A DNA stretch of 64,000 nucleotides from Ignavibacteria bacterium (lineage in GTDB: Bacteria > Bacteroidota > Ignavibacteria > Ignavibacteriales > Ignavibacteriaceae): NCBI GenBank assembly GCA_030684555.1, contig JAUXVN010000074.1, forward strand, positions 1 through 64,000. The letters are read 5' to 3'. The notes under the pieces are model-generated. The model saw only the letters and a program-made list of their open reading frames with translations. It was not told where the DNA came from and did no database searches. Of this stretch, positions 53,455-61,190 are shown in pieces; within the stretch, counting starts at the first letter, position 1; each line of letters begins with the position of its first letter. The translations under genes were made by a program, and so were the position numbers.

Positions 53455-54144
53455 TTAAAATACTTTATAATATATACCAAGCAACAAACTTGTTGATGCT
53501 AATTTTACTTCTCCATCTCTGCGATTGAGAAAATTTAGGTCATTGTATCTACTCAATAATTCCAATTCAATATTGTTAAATATATTATAAGAAACACCAA
53601 GTCCAAGACTATAACCATATCTCATTCCATTTTCATAATCCGGATACCGGGAAATATGTCTATCTTGCGCCAACTCAACATAAACATCATCAAAGTAGTT
53701 AAATAATAGTGAGGCAGTTATAAACGGTTTTAATGAATAAAAATTGTATGTATAACTACTTCCAACCTGCAAAGACCAAATATCTAATTTTGTAGTAACA
53801 TCATATAGTAATTCTCTTTCCAGGAAGTTGTTATAAATATTCATTGATTCAGTTCCTCGCATTCGAAGGTATTGAACATTTAACAACAAATTAATTGGAA
53901 AATCTTCTAAAGAATATTTTGCACCAATTTGAAACTGAATTTCATTGTCTAAACTTAATCCTTCAAACGATGTATTAGTTCCATTTTTGTTTTCATAAAT
54001 TCCTATTCTTCCTAAATTTTCGGTAAAATAGTTACCTCCCTTAATGATATTTAATCCCGAACCTAATCCAATGGAGAGTGATTGAGAAAATATTTCAAAT
54101 GAAAAAACTAAACATATTAGAAAAACAACTTTTAATGATTTCAT
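53455..54144 (-). CDS. Outer-membrane beta-barrel protein
   Basis: A 229-residue protein. The ATG at 54144 is preceded by GAGG at 5 nt and begins a signal peptide (MKSLKVVFLICLVFSFEIFS). The mature part is a series of amphipathic beta strands with alternating aromatic residues (LLNVQYLRM, YSLGLGVSYNIFNNIELELLSRYNDL), ending in LLLGIYYKVF with a C-terminal aromatic, as expected for Bam-dependent barrels of 8-10 strands. It resembles the OmpW/PorT-style porin-like outer-membrane family. Role unknown. It is a single gene between gaps of about 140 bp. Confidence 0.75.
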   Translation of the reverse strand: MKSLKVVFLICLVFSFEIFSQSLSIGLGSGLNIIKGGNYFTENLGRIGIYENKNGTNTSFEGLSLDNEIQFQIGAKYSLEDFPINLLLNVQYLRMRGTESMNIYNNFLERELLYDVTTKLDIWSLQVGSSYTYNFYSLKPFITASLLFNYFDDVYVELAQDRHISRYPDYENGMRYGYSLGLGVSYNIFNNIELELLSRYNDLNFLNRRDGEVKLASTSLLLGIYYKVF

Positions 54145-54281
54145 TTTAACCTCATTATTTTTTTGATACAACTAACAATTTTGCTTTTTAGCCGTCTGCC
54201 AATGGGAAGAAAATATACGGTTTGTTTTTGTTTTTTGATACAGTACCATATGATTCCATTTCTATAGATACAGAGATAAAC

Positions 54282-54659
54282 CTAAACTTCCATCACCCAA
54301 TTAACGGCATCATCTAATTCCGCAAACGGACTGGATTCATAACCTTCATCAAGTTTTTTCACCATTAGCGGAAATACAAAATCCTTGTTAATATTTGTAA
54401 CAACTGCTATCCGGCAGCCGCCAAATACCTCAAGATTTTTTTTGAAATAATTTGCAATTTCCGGATACTCACTTATTCTGATATTAAAAGTAGCAAGTTT
54501 GTAATTAACGACAAACCTTCTCGTTCCTTTTGGAATTAGATTTTGTTCAATAGCATAATTCCATGAAGAAGAAATATCATCCAGGACTATCTCCCCGAAA
54601 TAATATTTATACATTATTCCGATTTCATCATCATATAAATATTCAAATTTCTTTAACAA
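54282..54659 (-). CDS. STAS/SpoIIAA-like protein
   Basis: A 125-residue cytoplasmic protein with the SpoIIAA-like STAS pattern often found in Bacteroidota: a beta-alpha-beta core (RFVVNYKLATFN, EIANYFKKNL, CRIAVVTNIN) and a C-terminal FAELDDAVNWVM helix. No phosphorylatable Ser is obvious. The start codon is TTG at 54659, supported by AGGAG exactly 6 nt upstream; the next ATG would remove the first conserved strand. A decayed receiver-domain gene ends only 22 bp upstream on the same strand, so the two once formed an operon. Confidence 0.55.
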   Translation of the reverse strand: MLKKFEYLYDDEIGIMYKYYFGEIVLDDISSSWNYAIEQNLIPKGTRRFVVNYKLATFNIRISEYPEIANYFKKNLEVFGGCRIAVVTNINKDFVFPLMVKKLDEGYESSPFAELDDAVNWVMEV

Positions 54660-54680
54660 AAATTTCTCCTTTACAATTGA

Positions 54681-54936
54681 TTATAATTTGTGCAGAAATA
54701 TTTTATCAACTAACTCTAACAATACTTTTTGCATAAACGGTTTTGAGATATAGTGACTCAAACCTTTTAATAAAAGGTCTTTTTTATCATCACTATCGGC
54801 AAAGGAAGTTACAGCAATTATCTGGACATTCTCGTAACCACTGATTTTCTTTTGTCTGTGACAACTCTACCCCGTCGATCCCTCTACTTTTTATTTCCCG
54901 AATTAATTTTAAAAAAATTGGTAAAAATTTCTAAAG
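54681..54936 (-). pseudogene. Decayed response-regulator receiver domain
   Basis: Read on the minus strand, the sequence encodes two out-of-frame pieces of one receiver domain. From about 54936 it reads IFLKLIREIKSRGIDGVELSQ. Near 54855 the frame shifts, and the next piece reads KKISGYENVQIIAVTSFAD and continues through SHYISKPFMQK to a stop at 54681. The VTSFAD and SKPF blocks are the conserved Thr and Lys regions. The phospho-acceptor strand is altered and the first about 50 residues are missing, with no start codon. This is a truncated and frameshifted gene just upstream of the STAS-like gene. Confidence 0.65.
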
Positions 54937-54963
54937 AAATTACACTTTAGTATTTTTGATACA

Positions 54964-55007
54964 ATTATAAGAAAATTATGATAACTGTCAAGTGCTGGCC
55001 ATCACAC
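54964..55007 (-). promoter_or_regulatory. Near-consensus promoter with CRP/FNR-like box, facing the receiver pseudogene
   Basis: On the minus strand, GTGTGATGGCCAGCACTTGAC runs 55007-54987. TTGACA (54991-54986) and TATAAT (54969-54964) are both perfect boxes with a 16-bp spacer. The upstream part is the same 21-bp arrangement seen before spoVG at 3068-3088, with only the three central bases different. The promoter now drives only the remnant receiver and possibly the STAS-like gene. Confidence 0.6.
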
Positions 55008-55588
55008 GGGTTTTCTTGATTATCGACTATACCAAACCCTCAACGTTTTAAACTTTGCAAGTTTTCTAATCTTCATTCAGTATTGGATTTTTAGTTGATT
55101 AGAATTAGTTTGACCTTAATCCAAAGGTGTCTACACTGTTTAGCCGCTTAAATACATAACGAGAATTGGTTATAGAAGAATGGGGAAATGAACTACTCAT
55201 CTGTTATAGAATCGTAATGATAAATCTATCTTTATAGATAAATCATTTCCTGAGGTGAGATGCAAGATTTTAGATCTGTTCCACATGGTAGAAAAACGGG
55301 AATTGGAAAAAGTTAAAGGAAAATTATTATAATAATAAGAAGTTATTGTAAGAGTTATTTATATTGTGAGCATAAATGAATTGGGATATTTAACGGTTCA
55401 GTTATAAAAAGAAAGATTATCAATACTACGCCATCACAAAAATTGTAATGATGGGGTGAAAAGCTATTTTCAAAAAATTAACATTTATGATCAAAAATTT
55501 CTTATTCAACATTTTCAAGACTCACAAAAAAGGTGATGCAATCTGCTTTATGATTAAGTATAAAAACAATAATTAATTAGGACTGATA
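55008..55588. other. Long AT-rich gap upstream of the Bro-N gene
   Basis: About 580 bp without a gene I can support. It contains the inverted repeats ATCTAT-CTTT-ATAGAT (55224-55239) and CATCACAA-AAA-TTGTAATG (55432-55450, one mismatch), which could be regulator sites, and an 18-codon frame from ATG 55260 too short to trust. Confidence 0.4.
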
Positions 55589-56443
55589 ATGAATAATGAA
55601 AAATCACTTGCGGTTTTTGAGACTTTTAAAATCCGCCGTCATTATGATGTAATAAAAGAAATATGGTATTTCTCTGTAATTGATATTGTTGCCGCTTTAA
55701 CTGATCAATCCGATTACCAAACTGCAAGGAAATATTGGAATCAACTTAAAGTTCGATTAAAAAGAGAAGGAAGTCAGTCGGTGACAAACTGTCACCAACT
55801 GAAAATGCTCTCTGCAGACGGTAAAAAATATGTCACTGATGTAGCCGATGTGGAAACTATCCTTCGACTTGTTCAATCTGTACCAAGCAAAAAAGCAGAA
55901 CCTATTAAACTTTGGCTCGCAAGAGTCGGATATCAGAGGATCGAGGAAATGAACGATCCCGAAAAAGCACTTAATCGTTCACGTGAATATTGGCAAAAAC
56001 AAGGAAGAAGTGAAAAATGGATTCAACAACGAATGCTCGGACAAGAAACCCGAAATAAATTAACAGACTATTGGAATAATCACGGTGTAATAAAAGATTC
56101 AGAATTCTCTATTCTCACTAATATCATCCATAAAGAATGGAGTGATTTTTCTGTTAAGGAACATAAAAACTTGAAAGGGCTTAAATCCCAAAATCTAAGA
56201 GACCACATGAGCGAAGCTGAATTAATTTTTACAGCTCTGGCAGAACTCTCCACACGCCAAATTGCTGAAACTTTTAACTCTGAAGGTCTCCAAGAAAATA
56301 AAATTCCGGCTAAAAAAGGGGGCAAAATTGCAAAGGATGCTCGTAAGGCTCTCGAACTCAAAACCGGCAAAAAAGTTGTTACCGGGGAAAATTTTCTGCC
56401 TCCGGCTAAAGAGCAAAATTTGATTAACAAAAAGAAGAAGTGA
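55589..56443 (+). CDS. Bro-N domain protein (phage antirepressor-like)
   Basis: A 284-residue protein. The N-terminal Bro-N domain (about 8-115) has the family layout FETFKIRRHYD, IWYFSVIDIVAALTDQSDYQTAR, then YWNQLKVRLKREGSQ and TDVADVETILRLVQSVPS. The C-terminal half (EYWQKQGRSEKWIQQRMLGQ; NKLTDYWNNHGV) resembles the extended region of Bro-N/DinD-like proteins. Bro-N proteins are common in prophages, phages and large DNA viruses, usually as antirepressors. No other phage gene lies nearby, so it is a lone accessory gene. It sits 580 bp from the nearest upstream feature and beside two tRNA genes. Confidence 0.8.
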   Translation: MNNEKSLAVFETFKIRRHYDVIKEIWYFSVIDIVAALTDQSDYQTARKYWNQLKVRLKREGSQSVTNCHQLKMLSADGKKYVTDVADVETILRLVQSVPSKKAEPIKLWLARVGYQRIEEMNDPEKALNRSREYWQKQGRSEKWIQQRMLGQETRNKLTDYWNNHGVIKDSEFSILTNIIHKEWSDFSVKEHKNLKGLKSQNLRDHMSEAELIFTALAELSTRQIAETFNSEGLQENKIPAKKGGKIAKDARKALELKTGKKVVTGENFLPPAKEQNLINKKKK

Positions 56444-56513
56444 TTTAGTTATCAATAAAACGAACCTTAACACAAAAGATTTTCACTTATACTTCGATTA
56501 GCTTTTTAAATTT

Positions 56514-56900
56514 CTACTCCGCTAATGCAACTATCAGACTTGTAACAAATAGCAGCACAGTTACCGGAACCCAGATTTTTCGCTCTATTTTACTCGGTGT
56601 AATGGTGTTCATCACAATACCCAACGCCAAGTATCCTACAACAAACCAAATACCGATTTCAGTGTATGACTTGAAATGATTCCAAAGTATATTAGCCTTA
56701 ACCAATACAATAATTGCAAATAAGAGTAAAATTAAGATTGAAATAAAACTCACTATTCTCATCTTAATCGGTAATTTGCCTTTATATTTTCCCCCCATGG
56801 TTGCTTCTCCCCAGGGCATTCCAAATAATAATAAAAGATGAAAAATTATTGTTACTCCGATTAATGTTGTAAAGACAAACGTTGATATTTCTATGTACAT
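56514..56900 (-). CDS. Small four-helix membrane protein of unknown function
   Basis: A 128-residue protein with four hydrophobic segments (about 5-27, 47-68, 79-97 and 106-126) and short loops. The first loop has the conserved-looking GMPWGEATMGGKYKGKLP, then PIKMRI. It belongs to a small family of uncharacterised inner-membrane proteins. No enzymatic signature. Convergent with the Bro-N gene across 70 bp; upstream is the tRNA-Val gene. Confidence 0.7.
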   Translation of the reverse strand: MYIEISTFVFTTLIGVTIIFHLLLLFGMPWGEATMGGKYKGKLPIKMRIVSFISILILLLFAIIVLVKANILWNHFKSYTEIGIWFVVGYLALGIVMNTITPSKIERKIWVPVTVLLFVTSLIVALAE

Positions 56901-57024
56901 AAACTTATTTTTATTCCTTTAATCATTTTAGACATTGTTATTTGTTTTTCATCGTCTGTTTCGAATATTATCAGCTTCTATTTAAAATGAAAAATGCGAA
57001 AACATTTTGTTTTCGCATTTCTTG

Positions 57025-57099
57025 TGGGAGCACATGGATTCGAACCAAGGACCCCCTGCTTGTAAGGCAGGTGCTCTGAACCAGCTGAGCTATGCTCCC
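57025..57099 (-). tRNA. tRNA-Val (anticodon UAC)
   Basis: A complete cloverleaf: acceptor GGGAGCA with TGCTCCC, D-arm AGCTCAGCTGGTTCAGAGC, anticodon arm CCTGC-CTTACAA-GCAGG giving anticodon TAC, and T-arm TTGGTTCGAATCCATG region. Discriminator A. The CCA end is not encoded. It reads valine GUA codons. It is 78 bp from the next tRNA on the same strand. Confidence 0.95.
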
Positions 57100-57177
57100 A
57101 ATTAAGGTCATTCATAATTTAGACTGTAAATATAATTATGTAATGTTCTATTACCAAATACTTTTTTCTGATTTTCG

Positions 57178-57250
57178 AGCGAGCGACGGGATTCGAACCC
57201 GCGACCCTTAGCTTGGGAAGCTAATGCTCTACCAACTGAGCTACGCTCGC
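57178..57250 (-). tRNA. tRNA-Gly (anticodon CCC)
   Basis: A complete cloverleaf: acceptor GCGAGCG with CGCTCGC, D-arm GCTCAGTTGGTAGAGC, anticodon arm TTAGC-TTCCCAA-GCTAA giving anticodon CCC, and T-arm GCGGGTTCGAATCCCGT region. Discriminator T, usual for glycine tRNA. CCA is not encoded. Confidence 0.95.
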
Positions 57251-57353
57251 ATTTTCGCTTACCAAAACTAATTCTTTTTTATTAATCTCTCAAGTCTATT
57301 TTGAAAAAGATTATTAAATAACTCACCTTAGGCAGAACTAATAATTGAATCGA

Positions 57354-57475
57354 CCCGACATTTATGTCGGGGATCAAATTAGCAAGAAGAACCGGGCTTA
57401 GCCCAATTTAAGCAGTTATTTTGGCTAAAGCCTGTATTTGTCAGGTTGTTTAGACTACGTCCTGAAGGACGTAGT
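57354..57475. repeat. Cluster of four palindromic REP-like elements
   Basis: Four separate hairpins lie within 122 bp of non-coding sequence: CCCGACAT-TT-ATGTCGGG (57354-57371), GGGCT-T-AGCCC (57394-57404), GGCT-AA-AGCC (57423-57432) and ACTACGTCC-TGAA-GGACGTAGT (57454-57475). The last shares its whole stem with the element at 51410-51431. Such clusters of extragenic palindromes (REP/REPIN) are spread by RAYT transposases, none of which is encoded here. The remainder of 57251-57620 has no gene and presumably carries the pdxH promoter. Confidence 0.65.
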
Positions 57476-57626
57476 TATTCAATCACAACTTTTTCGTAAG
57501 GTGAATTAATAATATTGCGCCGCTGATTCTCCGCAAAAAAGTTTTTTGTTAACTAATAGTTATTTACTTTAACGGAGCACTATTAGTACCACTCCGGAAA
57601 CTATTTTTATATTTTGAAGGATGAAA

Positions 57627-58283
57627 ATGTTGGATAACAGACACAAAATTATTGTTTCGAATTTAAGAAAAAATTATTCTTTATTTGAATTGAATGAAAA
57701 TGAACTTCCGAATAACCCAATTTCATTATTTGAGAAATGGTTTAATCAAGCAGTTGAGTCTGAAGTTGATGAACCCAACGCAATGACTCTTGCAACTTGC
57801 TCTAAAGACGGGAAACCTTCTGCAAGAATAGTTTTATTAAAGGAATTTAGTTCGGATGGATTTATTTTCTTTACAAATTATGAAAGTCGTAAAGGAATTG
57901 AAATTATTTCTAACCCTAATGTAGCCTTAGTTTTTCTCTGGAAAGAACTTGAAAGACAAATAAGGATTGTTGGATTTTCCGAAAAAACATCACGAGAGGA
58001 ATCAGAGAAATATTTTTACTCTCGCCCGATCGAAAGTCAAATTGGGGCATATATTTCAACTCAAAGTTCAGTTTTAACAAGCAAAGAAGAGCTATTTAAA
58101 AAATTTGAGGGAATAAAAAAACAATGTAAAAATAACAAAATCCCCTTTCCCGAAAATTGGGGTGGGTTTAGAGTTGTTCCGAATGAAATGGAATTTTGGC
58201 AGGGACAGCCAAATCGTCTGCATGATAGAATTGTCTATTCAAGAAACAAAAATGATTGGAGTACTAAACGACTTTATCCGTAA
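57627..58283 (+). CDS. pdxH: Pyridoxamine/pyridoxine 5'-phosphate oxidase
   Basis: A 218-residue FMN-dependent enzyme that makes pyridoxal 5'-phosphate. Family landmarks: MTLATCSKDGKPSARIVLLKEF (in parts; about 52-71), GFIFFTNYESRKGIE, RQIRIVGFSEK, and SRPIESQIGAYIS. The C-terminal signature is FWQGQPNRLHDRIVY near 193-207, with the PLP-site RLHDR. The start at 57627 has GAAGG 6 nt upstream; the ATG at 57621 has no spacing. It overlaps the convergent exporter gene by 20 bp at the 3' end. It lies downstream of the REP-like cluster. Confidence 0.93.
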   Translation: MLDNRHKIIVSNLRKNYSLFELNENELPNNPISLFEKWFNQAVESEVDEPNAMTLATCSKDGKPSARIVLLKEFSSDGFIFFTNYESRKGIEIISNPNVALVFLWKELERQIRIVGFSEKTSREESEKYFYSRPIESQIGAYISTQSSVLTSKEELFKKFEGIKKQCKNNKIPFPENWGGFRVVPNEMEFWQGQPNRLHDRIVYSRNKNDWSTKRLYP

Positions 58284-59136
58284 TTCTTTTGGAAATATAT
58301 TTTTCTAGAATCACCGTTCTGAAGGTAATTCCGAATAAAATAATAATACCTCCAAGAATTGCCCAATTGGAAGGTTGTTCTCCATAACCGATTAAAACCC
58401 AAACCGGATTTAATACCGGTTCAATCATTGAAATCATTGATGCTTCTATCGCATAAACTTTCTTTAAGCCCCACGAAAATATCGCATAAGCAATTCCAAT
58501 CTGGAAGATTCCAAGAAAAGAAACCATAATGAAATCACTTACCAAAAACTCTTTAATATCAAAAAAAGAGAACGAACAAATAATCGCGATTATTAAATTT
58601 CCGACAAAAATTGTTGGATATTGATATTCAGGTTTATTCTTCCTCATTCCGAGTAAGAAGGCTGCAAATGCAACTCCGGAGAGAAGTGCAACAATGTTTC
58701 CCTGTATATGTCCCGGGGATAACTCTCCCATAAAAAAAAGTACCATTCCCGCAAAACAAATTACTATGGTAATTAAATTAAATCTTTCGAAATAAGTTTT
58801 GAGTAAGATTGGCTCAAGAATTAATACGTAAATCGGTGCGGTATATTGAAGAAAGATGGCGTTTGCAGCAGTTGTTGTTTTGGTTGCAATTACAAATAAG
58901 ATGAGAATTCCCGCATAGAATAAACCGTTAATGAACGTGAAGCGATTGAACTTAAAAACTTTTTTTCTAAAAATAATTAAAAAAGTCAGTGCTGCAAATA
59001 AAGAACGAAGTCCGGCAAGTTGTAGTGAATTGAGTGAGATTAACTTAATGAATATACCTCCGGTACTCCACAAAATAGCAGCTATAAAGACTGCTATAAG
59101 TCCCTTTTGATGTTCATTAAATCTACTCATTGACAT
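58264..59136 (-). CDS. EamA/DMT family transporter
   Basis: A 290-residue inner-membrane protein with about ten helices arranged as two EamA repeats of five (about 12-140 and 148-285). Repeat hallmarks are AAILWSTGGIFIKL near the N-terminus, FLQYTAPIYVLILEPI ending the first repeat, and ASMISMIEPVLNPVWVLIGYGEQPS (in parts) in the second. DMT proteins export metabolites such as amino acids or drugs. The 3' end overlaps pdxH by 20 bp on the opposite strand. Confidence 0.85.
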   Translation of the reverse strand: MSMSRFNEHQKGLIAVFIAAILWSTGGIFIKLISLNSLQLAGLRSLFAALTFLIIFRKKVFKFNRFTFINGLFYAGILILFVIATKTTTAANAIFLQYTAPIYVLILEPILLKTYFERFNLITIVICFAGMVLFFMGELSPGHIQGNIVALLSGVAFAAFLLGMRKNKPEYQYPTIFVGNLIIAIICSFSFFDIKEFLVSDFIMVSFLGIFQIGIAYAIFSWGLKKVYAIEASMISMIEPVLNPVWVLIGYGEQPSNWAILGGIIILFGITFRTVILEKYISKRITDKVV

Positions 59137-59263
59137 TTTTATATTTTTATTAACAATGCAATTTAACGCACTGATTTCATTTGAAGAAGAAATAATTGAA
59201 TAAAAATAAATATATTTTTATTGAGGTAGGAACGGAGAAAATTGTGAAAGATTTTATTGGAAG

Positions 59264-59295
59264 AAAGTGGAGAACAGAAAGGTGTCCTCCACTTT
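59264..59295 (-). terminator. Hairpin after argF
   Basis: A perfect 9-bp stem, AAAGTGGAG (59264-59272) and CTCCACTTT (59287-59295), with a 14-nt loop, lies 6 bp beyond the argF stop. The T-tract is weak (TTTCTTCC). It probably ends the glmS-argF operon. Confidence 0.6.
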
Positions 59296-59301
59296 AAGAA
59301 T

Positions 59302-60237
59302 TTATTGCATTAAAAGAGTCATGATTGCTTTTTGAACGTGTAATCTATTTTCAGCTTCATCAAAAATGACAGAGTTAGCTGAATCAGCTACTTCATTAGT
59401 TACTTCATCTCCGCGATGAGCTGGTAAGCAGTGCATAAATAAGTAATCTGATTTTGCTTCAGCAACAAGTTTACTATTTACTTGAAAATCTTTGAATAAT
59501 AATTTTCTTTCTTCAGCTTCCTTTTCCTGCCCCATACTTGCCCAAACATCGGTATAAATAATGTCAGCATCTTTAACTGCTGTAAACGGATCTTCAATTA
59601 TTTCAATCTTACTTCCACTAATAGCAGCATTACGATTAGCATTATTAACAATCTCAGGTAATGGTTTAAATCCCGAAGGAGAAGCAATCGAAATATCCAT
59701 TCCTACTTTTGAACAGCCATGTAAAAGACTGTGCGCCATATTGTTTCCATCACCAAGATAAGCGAGTTTTAGCCCTTTAAGAGTTCGTTTCTTTTCGTAT
59801 ATAGTGAAAAGATCTGTAAGTACCTGGCAAGGGTGCAGAAGATCAGTCAATCCATTTATTACTGGAATTGAGCCATAAGTTGCAAGATCAACTACATCTT
59901 GATGTGCAAAAGTTCTTATCATAATTCCACTGTGATAACGGGATAGTACTTTTGCAGTATCAGAAATATTTTCACTCTTTTTCAATTGAAGATCATTCGG
60001 ACCATAATAGAATCCAATTCCGCCAAGTTGATAAATACCAACCTCAAACGAAACACGGGTTCGTGTAGAAGGTTTTGAGAAAATCATTCCGAGGGTTTTT
60101 CCTTTAAGGTAATGATGTTCTTCTCCCGCGTACAATTTTTGTTTTAAAGTTTTGCTTAGATCAAATATTTGCCAAATCTCTTCTTCCGACAAATCATTAA
60201 TAGAAAGAAGACTTTTTCCATTCATTCGTATTGCCAT
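59302..60237 (-). CDS. argF: Ornithine carbamoyltransferase
   Basis: A 311-residue transcarbamylase. Carbamoyl-phosphate motif SKPSTRTRVSFEVG (about 54-67), HPCQVLTDLFT near 132, the DVWASMGQE ornithine loop near 226 and the catalytic MHCLPAHRGDEV near 266 are all present. It makes citrulline from ornithine and carbamoyl phosphate, or the reverse. It is 8 bp downstream of carbamate kinase. No arginine deiminase gene is in the window, so the direction (biosynthetic or catabolic) cannot be told from the cluster. Confidence 0.92.
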   Translation of the reverse strand: MAIRMNGKSLLSINDLSEEEIWQIFDLSKTLKQKLYAGEEHHYLKGKTLGMIFSKPSTRTRVSFEVGIYQLGGIGFYYGPNDLQLKKSENISDTAKVLSRYHSGIMIRTFAHQDVVDLATYGSIPVINGLTDLLHPCQVLTDLFTIYEKKRTLKGLKLAYLGDGNNMAHSLLHGCSKVGMDISIASPSGFKPLPEIVNNANRNAAISGSKIEIIEDPFTAVKDADIIYTDVWASMGQEKEAEERKLLFKDFQVNSKLVAEAKSDYLFMHCLPAHRGDEVTNEVADSANSVIFDEAENRLHVQKAIMTLLMQ

Positions 60238-60245
60238 AATATTTC

Positions 60246-61190
60246 CTATGAATAAATAATTTTTGTTCCTGCATCAGGTTTTGATAGTTCTGATGCTTCT
60301 GTTATGATTGTTGTTCTTTTAGTTGCATTTGTAAATTGAATTCCGGCTTCTATTTTGGGACCCATACTTCCCGCTGCAAATTCACCGGTTTTAAGATATT
60401 TTCGGGCTTGCCGTACAGTAAGTTTATCTAAAGATTTTTGATTAGGTTTTTGGAAATTAATACATACTTTAGGAATATCGGTAAGTATATAAAATTCGTC
60501 AGCACCGATGTCAATTGCTAATCTGGCGGAGGCTAAATCTTTATCGATTACAGCATCAATCCCCTCAAGAAAATCAGGTTGTTTCCACATTACCGGAATT
60601 CCGCCGCCGCCGACTGCAACGATAATATTCCCTTTTGAAACTAATTGTTTAATAATTTCAGTATTCATTATCTGCATTGGTTTTGGTGAAGGAACTACTC
60701 TTCTCCATCCTCTTTTACGGGGGTCTTCACGAAACTCCCAATTATTTGCTCTTGATAATAATTCGGCTTCTTCTTTTAAAAAATATTTGCCGATAGGTTT
60801 AGTCGGGTTCTGAAATGCCGGATCGTTTTTATCAACAACTACTTCAGTAATTAATGTTAAAATATTTTTTTTAATGTGAAGTTTATTCAGAACATTTGTG
60901 AGTTGTTGTTGTATCATATACCCAATTCCGCCTTGTGAATCAGCAACACAAATATCAAGAGGCATCTTTGGGATTTTATAATTATCGTAACCGGCTTCAT
61001 TCCTTAAAAGAATGTTACCAACCTGTGGACCATTGCCGTGAGTAATTACAATGTTATATTTTTTTTTGATAAGTTCGACAAGGTATGAACAAGTTTCGTA
61101 GGTGTTCGATTCCTGTTCGCTGATTGTACCAGACTGATTGCCCCGGAGGAGAGCATTTCCTCCGAGGGCAATCACAGCCAATTTTTTCAT
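60246..61190 (-). CDS. arcC: Carbamate kinase
   Basis: A 314-residue amino-acid-kinase-fold enzyme that interconverts carbamoyl phosphate + ADP with carbamate + ATP. Landmarks: VIALGGNALL at 5-14, ITHGNGPQVGNILLRNEA near 49, NIIVAVGGGGIPV near 190, and AVIDKDLASARLAIDIGADEFYILTD near 220-245 (in parts). GSMGPKIEAGIQF is near 280. It overlaps the GTPase gene by 4 bp and is followed by argF after 8 bp. Together they give an ATP-linked carbamoyl-phosphate node. Confidence 0.93.
   Translation of the reverse strand: MKKLAVIALGGNALLRGNQSGTISEQESNTYETCSYLVELIKKKYNIVITHGNGPQVGNILLRNEAGYDNYKIPKMPLDICVADSQGGIGYMIQQQLTNVLNKLHIKKNILTLITEVVVDKNDPAFQNPTKPIGKYFLKEEAELLSRANNWEFREDPRKRGWRRVVPSPKPMQIMNTEIIKQLVSKGNIIVAVGGGGIPVMWKQPDFLEGIDAVIDKDLASARLAIDIGADEFYILTDIPKVCINFQKPNQKSLDKLTVRQARKYLKTGEFAAGSMGPKIEAGIQFTNATKRTTIITEASELSKPDAGTKIIYS

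Noticed and set aside
55260-55316. 18-codon ORF with a GAGG-like site
   Set aside because: Too short and without any recognisable pattern; intergenic AT-rich sequence yields such frames by chance.
58264-58283. pdxH/exporter 3' overlap as antisense regulation
   Set aside because: A 20-bp tail-to-tail overlap is common in compact genomes and by itself does not suggest regulation.
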